Positions 22,211-32,099 of a stretch of DNA of 64,000 bases are shown here, piece after piece. The notes under the pieces were generated by a model, which saw only the letters and a program-made list of their open reading frames with translations, ran no database searches and had not been told where the DNA came from. This DNA is from Chondrosia reniformis (Eukaryota; Porifera; Demospongiae; Chondrillida; Chondrillidae), in assembly GCA_947172415.1 (NCBI GenBank), contig OX359190.1, forward strand, positions 6,262,001 to 6,326,000. The letters run 5' to 3'. Position 1 is the first letter of the stretch. Every line of letters begins with the position of its first letter. Position numbers and translations under genes: made by a program.

Positions 22211-22971
22211 CAGTAGGCGTCAAAATAAACTTCCCATACAGTTGTTGTGCAACGTTGGTTCTATGGTCAGACGTTTTTAAAAGACTGTGTAAACGTGTTT
22301 ATAAAACGCTGCGTCTTTTAATCAGACAACGTTGTTTACACCGTTGGAAATTTTAGGCGGTCTAAACAACGGGGCTGAGTTTTAGGTATTTTGTATTTAA
22401 AAAACTATATTCACCCAGAAATACTTTCTCTTTTTATGCCATTCTTCTAATTCAAATGCCATTGAAGAATCATGATTGCTTTGAACAGCCTTAAAACTTC
22501 ATAATTGTTTAAGGTTATCGACCCATAGAGAATCATTGTGTTAAAATACGTACGTATATAGCTTGTAATGATAGCTTTGCTGTTGGGTTAGGGTGAGGAT
22601 AGAGAATCATATTCCTTTGTATGCTTACACATGCAGTTAAAATGCACAGCTTAAAGCTTGCAGATGGCATTTTCTTGGGTGTTTGTCAAGCTTTATGACG
22701 ACTTTTACTAGTACAAAGTAGTTTCAAAAGAAGTTACAGGTGTTGTTGTTATGTCTAAGTGGCGTAGAATAGATTTTAGGTGCTGGTGCCCATTTAATTT
22801 ACGTTATTACTTAGCCAACGTCTATTCAACGTTTTCTTAAGACGGCGTTTAATCTAATCTGAAAACGGTGCTAAAAAAACAGTGTTATAAAAAGGTGTAT
22901 AACTGCAACGGTGTTTACGTAGAACCAACGTTGTACAGCAACGGTATGGGAAGTTTATTTGATGCCTGCCG
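22211..22971. mobile_element. MITE with ~54-bp TIRs and TA duplication
   Basis: The left end CAGTAGGCGTCAAAATAAAC and the right end (reverse complement CGGCAGGCATCAAATAAACT) stay alike for over 50 nt, through TTCCCATAC and CAACGTTGGTTCTA. TA flanks both sides. The 761-bp element has no transposase and sits in the intron between two Ig-like exons of the FN3/Ig gene. Confidence 0.85.
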
Positions 22972-23158
22972 TACATATGTGTTTCCACCAGTCGTTCAGC
23001 TTTTGAATTTTTGAACATATAGAGATGCAATTGGTTCAATCTTTGATTGATGGTCCAGGATCTAAAAAATAATTACCCCACTCTGTCTCTGAATTCAAGC
23101 ACAATGTAATTTGATGCATTTTTAAGTGTATTCTAATTGGATTCACTGTCTCCTGCAG

Positions 23159-23439
23159 CTTGTGCCCAGCAACTTCTTTTTCCAAGAGTGAGAGTTAATA
23201 AGTCAGCTTCCGTTCCATGCAATTACTTTAGTCCGCAATTCAATCAACTTGGAATTGCTACTGCCTACTGCACAGGAGATGACCGATTTCCTATTCTGCA
23301 GATGAATTTTGCAGGTTGTACCTACAAAGATTCCGTAATAATGTCTAATTTGTTGAAAGAAACTGTGTTAATTTCATTTGTTGGAGGCTTTGATTCCAAG
23401 AAAGTTGCTGAGAATAGGTTAACTGACATCACAAGCAAT
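23159..23439 (+). CDS. Further extracellular exon of the FN3/Ig gene
   Basis: Follows a strong TCTCCTGCAG acceptor in phase 1, as the previous exons require. It reads ACAQQLLFPRVRVNKSASVP, CNYFSPQFNQLGIATAYC and FPILQMNFAGCTYKD. Four cysteines and the SASVPCNY pattern fit an extracellular, possibly Ig-like, module. The end is uncertain: AAT|GTGAGA at 23440 is a good donor (phase 0), AG|GTTAAC at 23418 would be phase 2, and the frame itself stays open to 23520. Confidence 0.5.
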
Positions 23440-23520
23440 GTGAGAACATCACCAAACTACATATGCACAAATGTTATACACTCTGCCCCCAAGCTTTTCT
23501 TGCATTTTATGCGTTTATAG

Positions 23521-23660
23521 GCATTTACTGAGTTATATTATCAGCGGGATACATATAATAAGAGGCCAAAGTTCCTCTTATTATAGTTATACACCAGTTG
23601 TGGAATATAATTTGCCTTGGTTGCCCCAGCAATGGAGTGTTTACACTAGCTCAGTTTACT
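23521..23660 (+). CDS. Probable exon, reading phase ambiguous
   Basis: Bounded by a GTTTATAG acceptor and a TACT|GTAAGT donor. One phase reads AFTELYYQRDTYNKRPKF but meets TAG. Another is open throughout and reads SYTPVVEYNLPWLPQQWSVY. Both look protein-like, so a frameshift inside the exon is likely. Confidence 0.4.
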
Positions 23661-23789
23661 GTAAGTGCAAAAACCACAGTACGATTTCAAAGATGTATTT
23701 TAGATATGTTGTTTTTCTCTATTTAATTATTTGTTTGTATACCAATGCTCTTATATACTACTCAATAATTAAATTCTCTTTTTTTTCAG

Positions 23790-24045
23790 TTGACCTTTTA
23801 TTTACAAGAGGAGCTAACTATTTCTCTTCCCGCTGTGAAGAAACTGCAACTCCACACCATAGAAAATGCCAATCTGATAGAGTTTTTTTATAGAACCTTC
23901 CTTATATTTGATCCACTGACTATCCAAAGACGGGATGTATACATTAACATTTCAAGAGGTTTGGATAACTTCTTAACTTGGTCTAGAAATATGGAAGATT
24001 ATGGAACCATTTCTATATCTGCTAGAGTGGCTTCACTGAATGCTA
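23790..24045 (+). CDS. Exon of the FN3/Ig gene
   Basis: After a poly-T CAG acceptor the frame reads LTFYLQEELTISLPAVKKLQ, TFLIFDPLTIQRRDVYINIS, RGLDNFLTWSRNMEDYG and SARVASLNA, and ends in phase 1 at A|GTATGC (24046). A second phase is also open for the first ~100 nt. The downstream phase-1 exon at 24713 fits this frame. I do not recognise a domain. Confidence 0.45.
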
Positions 24046-24712
24046 GTATGCCATCTACGTAACTTAGGACATGTATGATACAATACATTCCTGTATGTAT
24101 AGATTTCAGCATCTCTTTTCTGGAACTATGATTTAGGGTAGACATATGTACATACATATATAGTACACATCATTTGCAACATGCCACATCTACTTTAGAA
24201 TAAATATCTATAGGGAACTAAACCTAGTGAGAGTTATGGATGAGGGTACAAGAGTTTTCTCCTCTTTTTTCCACTGGCCGGGCCAGACAGCTGTTTCTGA
24301 GAATTCCACCATTCATTAATGACCCTGGGAATCTTTGTCTTCTTCTTGATCTTTTGTAAGTCCTTAGTTCTCTGTGCTAAATTTACATACGTCTTATGAA
24401 CACAATTGTAGTGCCAACAGTTAAATTAGGTTTTAACACAGATGATGAAATGACGTATAGAGCTTTGGATGAGGGTTAATATTTTGGTGGGCCAGACAGC
24501 AGTTTCACAGATTTTAGCCTTCAACGATGACTCCAGGAATCTTGATCTTTAATGAATACCACTCTTATACAAACTGTGTGTGTGTACCTGTTCAAATCAA
24601 ACCACAAGATTATAATTAATGTTGTGTTCAATGTATAATCAAAGTAATAATCAAACCACGAGTAATTATAATTAATGTTTTGTTCAATATATCTTTGTTT
24701 GTTTGTTTATAG
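24046..24712. other. Intron with dispersed repeat copies
   Basis: Contains two diverged copies (24205-24360 and 24450-24545) of the family seen at 12040 and, inverted, at 38340-38735 and 49080-49200 (CCAGACAG, GTTTC, CATTCATTAATGAC, then CAGGAATCTTTG). The string at 24313-24345 is a decayed form of the hammerhead-like core seen at 49140. Confidence 0.5.
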
Positions 24713-24837
24713 ATGTGTGTTTCTGTTGGATTGGTTTCAGTGACAATTTTACGCATAATGTTAACACTTCTGACTTCTGCGCTGTGCCAGATTTTGTTAA
24801 GCAACCATGTGACTGTAATAATATGACATCCTGTACA
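24713..24837 (+). CDS. Cysteine-rich exon of the FN3/Ig gene
   Basis: Starts after GTTTGTTTATAG in phase 1 and ends at a consensus ACA|GTAAGT in phase 0. It reads VCFCWIGFSDNFTHNVNTSD, FCAVPDFVKQPCDCNNMTSC. Seven cysteines and two N-glycosylation sequons fit an extracellular Cys-rich module. No later exon was recognised before the transposons that follow. Confidence 0.55.
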
Positions 24838-25641
24838 GTAAGTATTATTATCAGAGTGTGCTACAGCAGTACTCTCTAAGTAGGGATGGCCGAAAAAAAC
24901 ATGGCCGCCCTATTCAATGTATTATCAATTAACACCTCATTAACCCCATCCCTACTTTTAACTTCATTTTTGAATGTTTTTATTTAACTTGTATTGCCCC
25001 TTTTTTAGTGTTAATATTTGTTTTGAACGTTTTCTTGGCGAAAACTCGAAATAAAGTAGTAGAATAGACAATATAATAGAGAGCTCTAAATTAAAAAATG
25101 GCGTCCGAAAAGATCTCAAATTTGTCGAATAAGTTTTCTACCATTCTTTAACATTCAGTTTAGGATATTAAAGGGTCCATAATCGTTAAGAATACGACTG
25201 TATATAGGCCCTGCAAAACGACTAAGAAATTCGATCGCGGCTGGCAGCAGTACCACAAATATTACTAACTCGAATTATACAGAGAATTTGAAACTTAATT
25301 AAAAATGGCGTTCGAAGAGGCCCTAAATTTGGCACTTTTAAAAGTAACACGTTTCGGATGGAGTGCGTTGAAATCTAGGGTAGCTTATTCCCTAGTTCGG
25401 AAACATTGATGACGATTTAATATTTGTATGTACCTGCATAAGTTCGCATGTTAGAGCTGGCTCATTTGAAAAAAGAAAAAAAAAGAGGAATTTCAGAATT
25501 TGGCCTATTTCGGTTTAATCACTTTGCGAAGGTTGTAGAGCATTGAAGCAAGTCTTGGCGTTTAGAAAAGCATGCAAAAACGACTGCAAACACTCGAATG
25601 CAACTGAAAATCCCATCATTGTTGAATGATGGGATTTAGGG
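24838..25641. other. Repeat-rich spacer
   Basis: CATCCCTACTTTTAACTTCA (24951-25000) recurs at 25850-25895. GAGAATTTGAAACTTAATTA (25280) recurs at 27213. A single arm of the 16389-type hairpin lies near 24888. No gene recognised. Confidence 0.45.
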
Positions 25642-25771
25642 AAGTGGCATACTGAAACTTAACTATACACATGACTTCTATGTTTGGGTGCATCCATTCC
25701 TACTTCTAGTATATCCATGATACGCCCAAACATGGAAGTGATGTGTATAGTTAAGTTTCAGTATGCCACTT
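25642..25771. repeat. Hairpin with 47-nt arms
   Basis: The arms 25642-25688 (AAGTGGCATACTGAAACTTA...) and 25725-25771 (...TAAGTTTCAGTATGCCACTT) are near-perfect reverse complements with a 36-nt loop. The sequence just to the right (25755-25890) matches 42530-42690. Confidence 0.85.
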
Positions 25772-26002
25772 CTACAATTTTAGCCTTACCATATGATCAC
25801 TTTCTTGTTTCGTTACTTTTTCTAGATGTGCCAATCACTTTTATAGTGCCATCCCTACTTTTAACTTCATTTTTGAATGTTTTTATTTAACTTGTATCTA
25901 ATAACTTAGATATAAAATATATATGGTTTTAGAAATAGTAATGGTTGTACAGAATTTATTAGTTATGATAAAATGACTGATTGTATGCATGGCAATGTTA
26001 AG

Positions 26003-27010
26003 TTACTCTCCTGTAATTCCCCCTTCCTTTACAAGAATCTTAGGCAGAACATGGTGGGTATGTGCAATATATCGTGCACATTTCTCTTTGGTCATTCTTT
26101 GTTTCCAAAAAAGCCCTATTCCTTCCACTAGTTCCTTCTTAGACAGTGGTTTTACATGCCTTGCTATGAAATACTTAAGCTCTCTACATACTCGCTCTAT
26201 TGGGTTGACATCTGCACTGCTAGCTGGGGTGGGCCACCAATTAATTTCTTTCTCCTGGTAGAAAGTCTTTGCCAATCGACTGGTGTGTTTTGGGTCATTG
26301 TCCTGCATAAATCCATATGAGGAACCTTGAAATTTCTTTTCAATAAAAGGAAGAAGGAAGTCATTCAAGATCTTGACATAGAAGGGTGCATCCATTGTCT
26401 AATCGAAGATGCAGATGTTAGTTGCTCCTTTCATAGAGATGCCTGCCCAAACATGCACCTTTAACGTATGCCTTGCTTGAGGTTTTAATGTCCTTTCTCT
26501 TCCTATCTTGACTTTCATTGTTTGGCAGTGTCTTCGCAGTTGAATAGATGATTCATCTGTCAAGATCACATTGGCGAAGGTGTCATTAGTCTCTATGCAC
26601 ATCTTAGCAAATGCTAGTCTCTTGATTTTGTTGGCATCTGAAATCATTGGTCCAAATCTTGTCCTTACTACTGCCCACTTCAAGTTTAAGTGTAAATATC
26701 TCCAGATGGTAGAAGAAGAGACTTCAGTTGCAAATTTTCTAGCTACTAATTGTTGTAGTTCTTCATCTTCTAGTTGTAGTTCCATGAAAGCAGCTATATT
26801 CGTTGAGATTTTTGATGATCTTCCACTCTTATGTTTGTCTTCAAGACTGCGGTCCTGTTGCCAACGATATATCCATTGTCTTACCGTATCCCGTGTTGTT
26901 TCTTTTCCTTCCGCCGTTAATAGCTTGACGATAGATGATACATTCTCTCCATCGATCCACAAACGAATGATTCGCTCTCTGAAATAGGAGTAAAACGTAG
27001 ACATTGCCAA
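26003..27010 (-). pseudogene. Tc1-type transposase with a single premature stop
   Basis: 335 codons starting MSTFYSYFRERIIRLW after MA. The N-terminus has a paired HTH region (DTVRQWIYRWQQDRSLEDKH, SGRSSKISTN). The catalytic triad is visible as ILTDESSIQL, FMQDNDPKHTS and SADVNPIE; 34 residues separate the second Asp from the Glu (DD34E), the Tc1 spacing. One in-frame TAG (26402-26400), after CIFD and before TMDAPFYVKI, is the only disruption. Length is normal for Tc1 (~340). I could not find convincing terminal inverted repeats in the immediate flanks. Confidence 0.85.
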
Positions 27011-28938
27011 CTCGATAGCACTTTAAACTTTGCTTCTATGATAGCGGCCAGGTGTTAGATAATGTGTAAAATATAACTATTACTGATAATTACATATTAT
27101 GGTGACGATTTTCTTTATGTCTGTGCGAGTATCGTACGAGCATCGTGCGCTTAATGCGTGCTAACTCTGTGTTACGCGGCTAGAACTTTTAATCGCTACT
27201 GTATATACAGAGAATTTGAAACTTAATTAAAAAATGGGGTTCCACAGGTATAACATGTGCAAATTGCACACAAAAAGGGGCGTTTTTCGGTTTTAAAAGA
27301 ATTTGTTTATATAACGGTGCCTTACAATTAAATGCATAGGTTAGTCATGCGCAAGGTACGTGACTTGATCGATGACTCGTTTTGACGAATAAAATTATTA
27401 AAGTACAAACATGTTGTATCTCTTTTGTTTCTTGGGTGATAAGTTTTACTTTGCCACGGATGGCTTAAACAACTCGCTAATCAATCAAATCTCCAAATTG
27501 ACTGTCAAAAGAGGATACGTATTCAATGACGTCATAATTACCTTGTGACCTCAGTGTGACTTTGTCGAGAAGAATGAATTTTCTATGAGTCTATTTCTTT
27601 CAATATGGCGGTCATCTAAACGATGGAGTATAACTCCCAAAATTTTAGGACCCTTCACAAAGGTAAAACTAAAATTTCACCGCATCGGCTTGTGATAGCT
27701 TCTTCTGTTACTGATATGTGCAGGTTTTTGTATTAATTTCTTATCAAAACTCCAAAGAAAGCTGCACATCTCGGGAATGAAATGGTATTTCAAAAGTCGA
27801 CGCAGTGAAAATTTAGATATTGATGTTAGCAACCTTTTAAGACCACTATTGTACTTTGTAACAGTGATCTTCTTTAGTCGAAGTGCTTTTCGTACGCCCA
27901 AATGAATCTATCTTTTCTATATCAAGTAATAAAATACAAAGAATACAAACCCCCAAAAAATGACACCAATACTTTTGCCAATGGCAGCATAAAGCATACT
28001 AATTCGTACACGTTATTTACTATAAAATATGTCCAGTGCGCGCATTGATAAAAGGGTCATTTACTTCATTGACACATTAAGGACAGATATGTTCCAGAAC
28101 ATGTGACCTCCGTTCAGCGCATCCATTCCATTCCTGTTGAATCTATTATGTTGAATGGTCATGTGAAATGATGTCAACGTTAACGTTAACGTTTATGTTG
28201 CTAACATTCAAGTTGGGATTTTCGAAGCTAGACAATACAAGACAAAATAAATATGGTGACACTGATTCACTCATATAATCATTCTATAGAAAGCCTAGGG
28301 CTACGTTTATGTGTAGGATTCTTGTAGTAAATAGTTAGTGTACTAGTCTGTAGGAATTCCTTAAAGTTTTAAGTCAGGTTTAGCAGTAGCATGAAAGGTG
28401 CAACACAATACATATGGTTAATGGACTTAGCTTACGAAGTATGGGTTCCCAAAGTTTTTCCATATGGCTTCCTTTCTATAAGAGCAAAACCGAATGTCCT
28501 TGAAACCTCTACTGTTGACATGTGTTGTTAACATTTAAGTTGGGATATGCAACATATCACATATCAAAGTTAAAGTAGAGGCATTCCATGCCAAAGCCAA
28601 AAGTAAGTATGGTGACACTGATTTACGCAGATCAACTAAAGTATAAGATCACAGCCATTTACCCTAACCCTAATCCTTGCCATAGCCTTAGCCCTAATAC
28701 TCTGTACCATGCACCATACATGTTTTTTATTTAAATGGCTTGTTGACTGATTTATAATCAATTGACCTTTCTATTTAAAAGTTTTGTTTCTTTGTCAAGG
28801 GTGACAGAGAAATTGAGTGACCATCCCAATGCCCAATTTTACTTCTATGGCTGCACACCTATATATAATTTTTCTATTTGAGGATTGGTCTGTTGAACTG
28901 AAAGGCTCTTCAATTTTTTTGTGTCTCTTTTAAGAAGA
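27011..28938. other. No recognised gene
   Basis: Two related segments (28198-28275 and 28520-28635, sharing TTAAGTTGGGAT and TATGGTGACACTGATT) form an old direct repeat. CGTTAACGTTAACGTT occurs at 28180. Minus frame 27901-27677 has no family resemblance. Confidence 0.4.
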
Positions 28939-28996
28939 ATGTACATCTTTACCTCTGGTATCACCTGTGTCCTGAGCATCCTAATGATGTATACTG
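28939..28996 (+). CDS. Signal-peptide-like first exon
   Basis: ATG followed by YIFTSGITCVLSILMMYTG, a hydrophobic leader of about 19 residues, ends at a consensus G|GTGAGT donor in phase 1. The next acceptor (TTGTTTCTTAG, 29071) gives GFAQNCEPNFLRG in frame, plausible after signal cleavage, but then TAG follows. The downstream frame 29125-29376 may be the shifted continuation. Gene identity unknown; it may be a pseudogene. Confidence 0.5.
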
Positions 28997-29573
28997 GTGA
29001 GTAACTTAGGGCTGCAGAAGGCACATATATAGAGATAAATGTTATTTAATTTCCTCCCTTTTGTTTCTTAGGTTTTGCTCAAAACTGTGAACCAAATTTC
29101 TTGAGAGGCTAGTGTTAGAAAACAGTGTCACTGACAGCTAGAGTGGAGGAGGTGATGGAATTGAATAGAAATTTGGTATGCTTAGAGTTGAGCGATGCAA
29201 TATCATGCATAAGGTTCATTGGGCAGAACTACAGTTTTACACCCACACTGAAGATCTACAATCTCAAGATAAATGGATATGATTTAAAGTGTGTGTGCAG
29301 TAATGAGGCAAAAATCTTGTCTAACCTAATAGACCTTTCGATTGATACTATTTTATTCATGTGTACATTGACTTGACCATGATCCTATATTGTCTTTATA
29401 CTTATGCAACACTTATTTTCCTGTATCATTTTGTCTTATGATAATTGAATTCATTCTAGGTTTAAGCAAAGCTTTTACAAAAATAAGATTTTCTTCCATA
29501 TTTGAAAGTTCTTTGGATTATGCAAGGGATATGCAGTTAATATATATTGATAGACTTTTAGACTGAAATAAAC

Positions 29574-30206
29574 TTACTTGATGATCATGATCAAACACTC
29601 CAGATACAGCAGAATCACTTGGATGCTCATTGCTGTAGTCACTAAGACCCAGATCCACATCTGTGTAGAAATCCTGCTTTGGGATGTACGCATTCTACAA
29701 CGATTCCATCCATCTTTGAAAATGTGGTCGCTGGAGCTCTGTAAGGAAGACAAAGTGTAGTGCAAATAGGTCTACTTCACTAGTTGGATCTTGAATGTTG
29801 GTGTTTTCCATGGCATAAAAGAGAGAATTGAAGTAGCCAGTACATTGGGTAAACATGTCCCTCCAAAGTCACTCAATTCTCTGATTATGTACATTCCCTT
29901 CAGTTATCATTCTCCCTCCTTCTGGCCCCTTTCAGGATGCTCCAACATAAATCTTGCAACTAAAACATTTTCTCCTCCCTTATCACTTCGTATTCTGGAA
30001 GGCAACCCAAACTGGTTCACTGCTTCATGAAAACATTGCAAAACTGTGTCTGCTCTATTGTTTGAGCAACCTTGTAGATATAGTATCAATCGGCTATAAC
30101 CATCTATGCAGCCATGTATCACAAATCGCCATCTCACCAATTTGCGATTGCCATCAATGTGCCAGAGAGCATTAGGGATGGTACCTGGTACTGTCTCCTG
30201 GGCAGT
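29574..30206 (-). mobile_element. Integrase-core (rve-type) transposase-like fragment
   Basis: The minus strand reads [40 protein letters not shown], then [20 protein letters not shown] and [14 protein letters not shown] (first Asp) and RSDKGGEN (second Asp) are the catalytic strands of a retroviral-type integrase core found in a large family of integrase-core genes in cnidarians, sponges and fish. Further down, at 29790-29574, EVDLFALHFVFLTELQRPHF and TDVDLGLSDYSNEHPSDSA match the C-terminal part, with one internal TAG. The segment between (the third acidic residue) is missing or scrambled, so it is a remnant. It abuts the KDZ remnant at about 30207. Confidence 0.75.
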
Positions 30207-32019
30207 GCTCTTAAAAGTGAACCTTTAATGAGGTTTAATTCACTGTTAAACTGCTCTACTATTTGAGTATTAATCCAAGCTTATTGTGTATACAAGTTTG
30301 CATTGTATCCCAGACTGCAGGCTAGAAGGCTGTGGAACAATATTACTTCTCAAGTATCACTTTTGAGTGCTATGTACATAATATATAAAGGCATATGTAA
30401 AATATATACTCACCACTGTGATTATCCCAGTGAAAACGATCCACTAGAGATTGTGTGTCTTTGAAGAATAAGGGAAGACATTTAAGGACATATTCATACA
30501 AATTGCAGGCATTGTCATATATGACCACTTGAGGGGCTGCGTTAGAAAAAGGAACAATTAAAGACTCAAAACTAGAAATCTTTTACACTTGGAATTAATT
30601 AAGTTCAAGAAGATTTCTCATCACACAGAAGTGGTATGTACATATGTCAAATATACTGTATGTACCTGTATGGAATCTTGTCAGCATAATGGTAGAGGGC
30701 ACATTTGGTGACTCGGCCTTTTTCATTACTTGAAAGCCATAGCAAATTCCTTAAATACATAAAAAATCATACAGAGTTTACATAAGGTGTACGAACTTCT
30801 AATACAATTATGTGCAAACATGGCTAACCGTGACAAACCATAGTCAAGACTCCAGGTAACAAGGAAGGATGTCTGGATAATTTTTTGTACACTTCCCAGA
30901 CTGAACTCTCTGCAATTTCCTATCAGCTAAATAGCGACCACGTTGTTGTATGAGAGGCAAGTGAGGAAAAAATGCATTACAGTCTTCATTTTTGCTGTTT
31001 GGTGGTAAAATATTACATCCCTGAAAAGGCCTCAGAGCACATTCAAGCAGTGAATTGATCAGGGCTACAATATCTGAAAAAAGGGTAACGAAATGCAGTC
31101 TGTTAGTACTTTAAAAATAATGGGGGACTGCTGTTGAAGGGCAACGAGGTGGCTGGGATTTTCAGTTGGATTGACTCCTTTGACTACATCGTGGATAATT
31201 GATATGACACTTTCAGATGGAGCAATCCAAAAGCACACAGAAGAGGAGGATGCTAGTTCCTTGAACAATACCTGTAATTCTAGAGGTGGGTACCTAAGGG
31301 CACAATTAATAAAACAACAGACTATACATCAAAATGGCAATTAATTAAATGCCTCACCTAAGCTCTTGGAGGTCCATTAGCAATTTGTGTAGTTCCGACC
31401 AAAGTGATACATTATTACATAACTCTGTGAAGTCCTCTACTGATAACGGGGATGACAGGGAAGCTTTACTGAACTTCTTTAACAGCTTTCTAGCATCTTA
31501 TATGTAAACACGTTCACTGTAACTGGTATATAGTGAAACAGGTACTTATTGAATCAGTGTAATATAAACTACACACACACACTAATTACCTCACCTAACT
31601 CTAGCAAGTATACTGAGCATGATACATTTGATACAATTATAGGTACAGGGTAGCTGTATAGCATTTCAGAATCATGAAGCCACTTAACAAGTATATGTGC
31701 ACTTATCTTCCACTTTCCAGCAATTTGTCTTCAATCAATCATGGTTTCGTCAGAAATAGTGATGGCTGACTTCCATGACTCATGATATAACTGACGATAG
31801 GCAAGGCTAGTAGCATCACACAAAAATGACACTAGGTGCATTATGATATCCTTGTTGCACAAAAAGCTAATTTTTACATCTACATCTAAAAGATTAAGAT
31901 AACAATACCATGAGGATCTAAGGCTGCTGTAAGTAATCAACTGAGGATCAACTGCTGCAACAGTTGTGCCTCTTTCCTGTCTTCCTAGCCAGACTAGATA
32001 GTAACGATACAATGGACAC
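30207..32019 (-). mobile_element. KDZ-type transposase, C-terminal exons
   Basis: Spliced minus-strand exons of a Kyakuja-Dileera-Zisupton-like transposase. From high to low: 32019-31731 (CPLYRYYLVWLGRQE, VAAVDPQLITY), 31496-31358 (DARKLLKKFSKASL), 31293-~31100 (YPPLELQVLFKELASS), ~31076-30835 (NSLLECALRPFQGCN, WEVYKKLSRHPSLLPGVLTM, VCHG), ~30757-30686 (ICYGFQVMKKAESPN), ~30545-30416 (APQVVIYDNACNLYEYVLK, VDRFHWDNHS) and ~30300-30207 (AWINTQIVEQFNSELNL). YDNAC, LVDRFHW and NTQIVEQFN are family hallmarks. There is a 1-nt shift near 30945 and a TAA before AWINTQ, so the protein is inactive. Splice phases agree at the junctions checked. Confidence 0.75.
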
Positions 32020-32099
32020 CTATATATAAAAATCAAATATTATGGTATTCCTTAGTTGAAGAACTATACGTATACATAGCTATATATGCAGTTTACTTT

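Noticed and set aside
26571..26987. Plus-strand ORF of 138 codons
   Set aside because: Antisense of the Tc1-type transposase.
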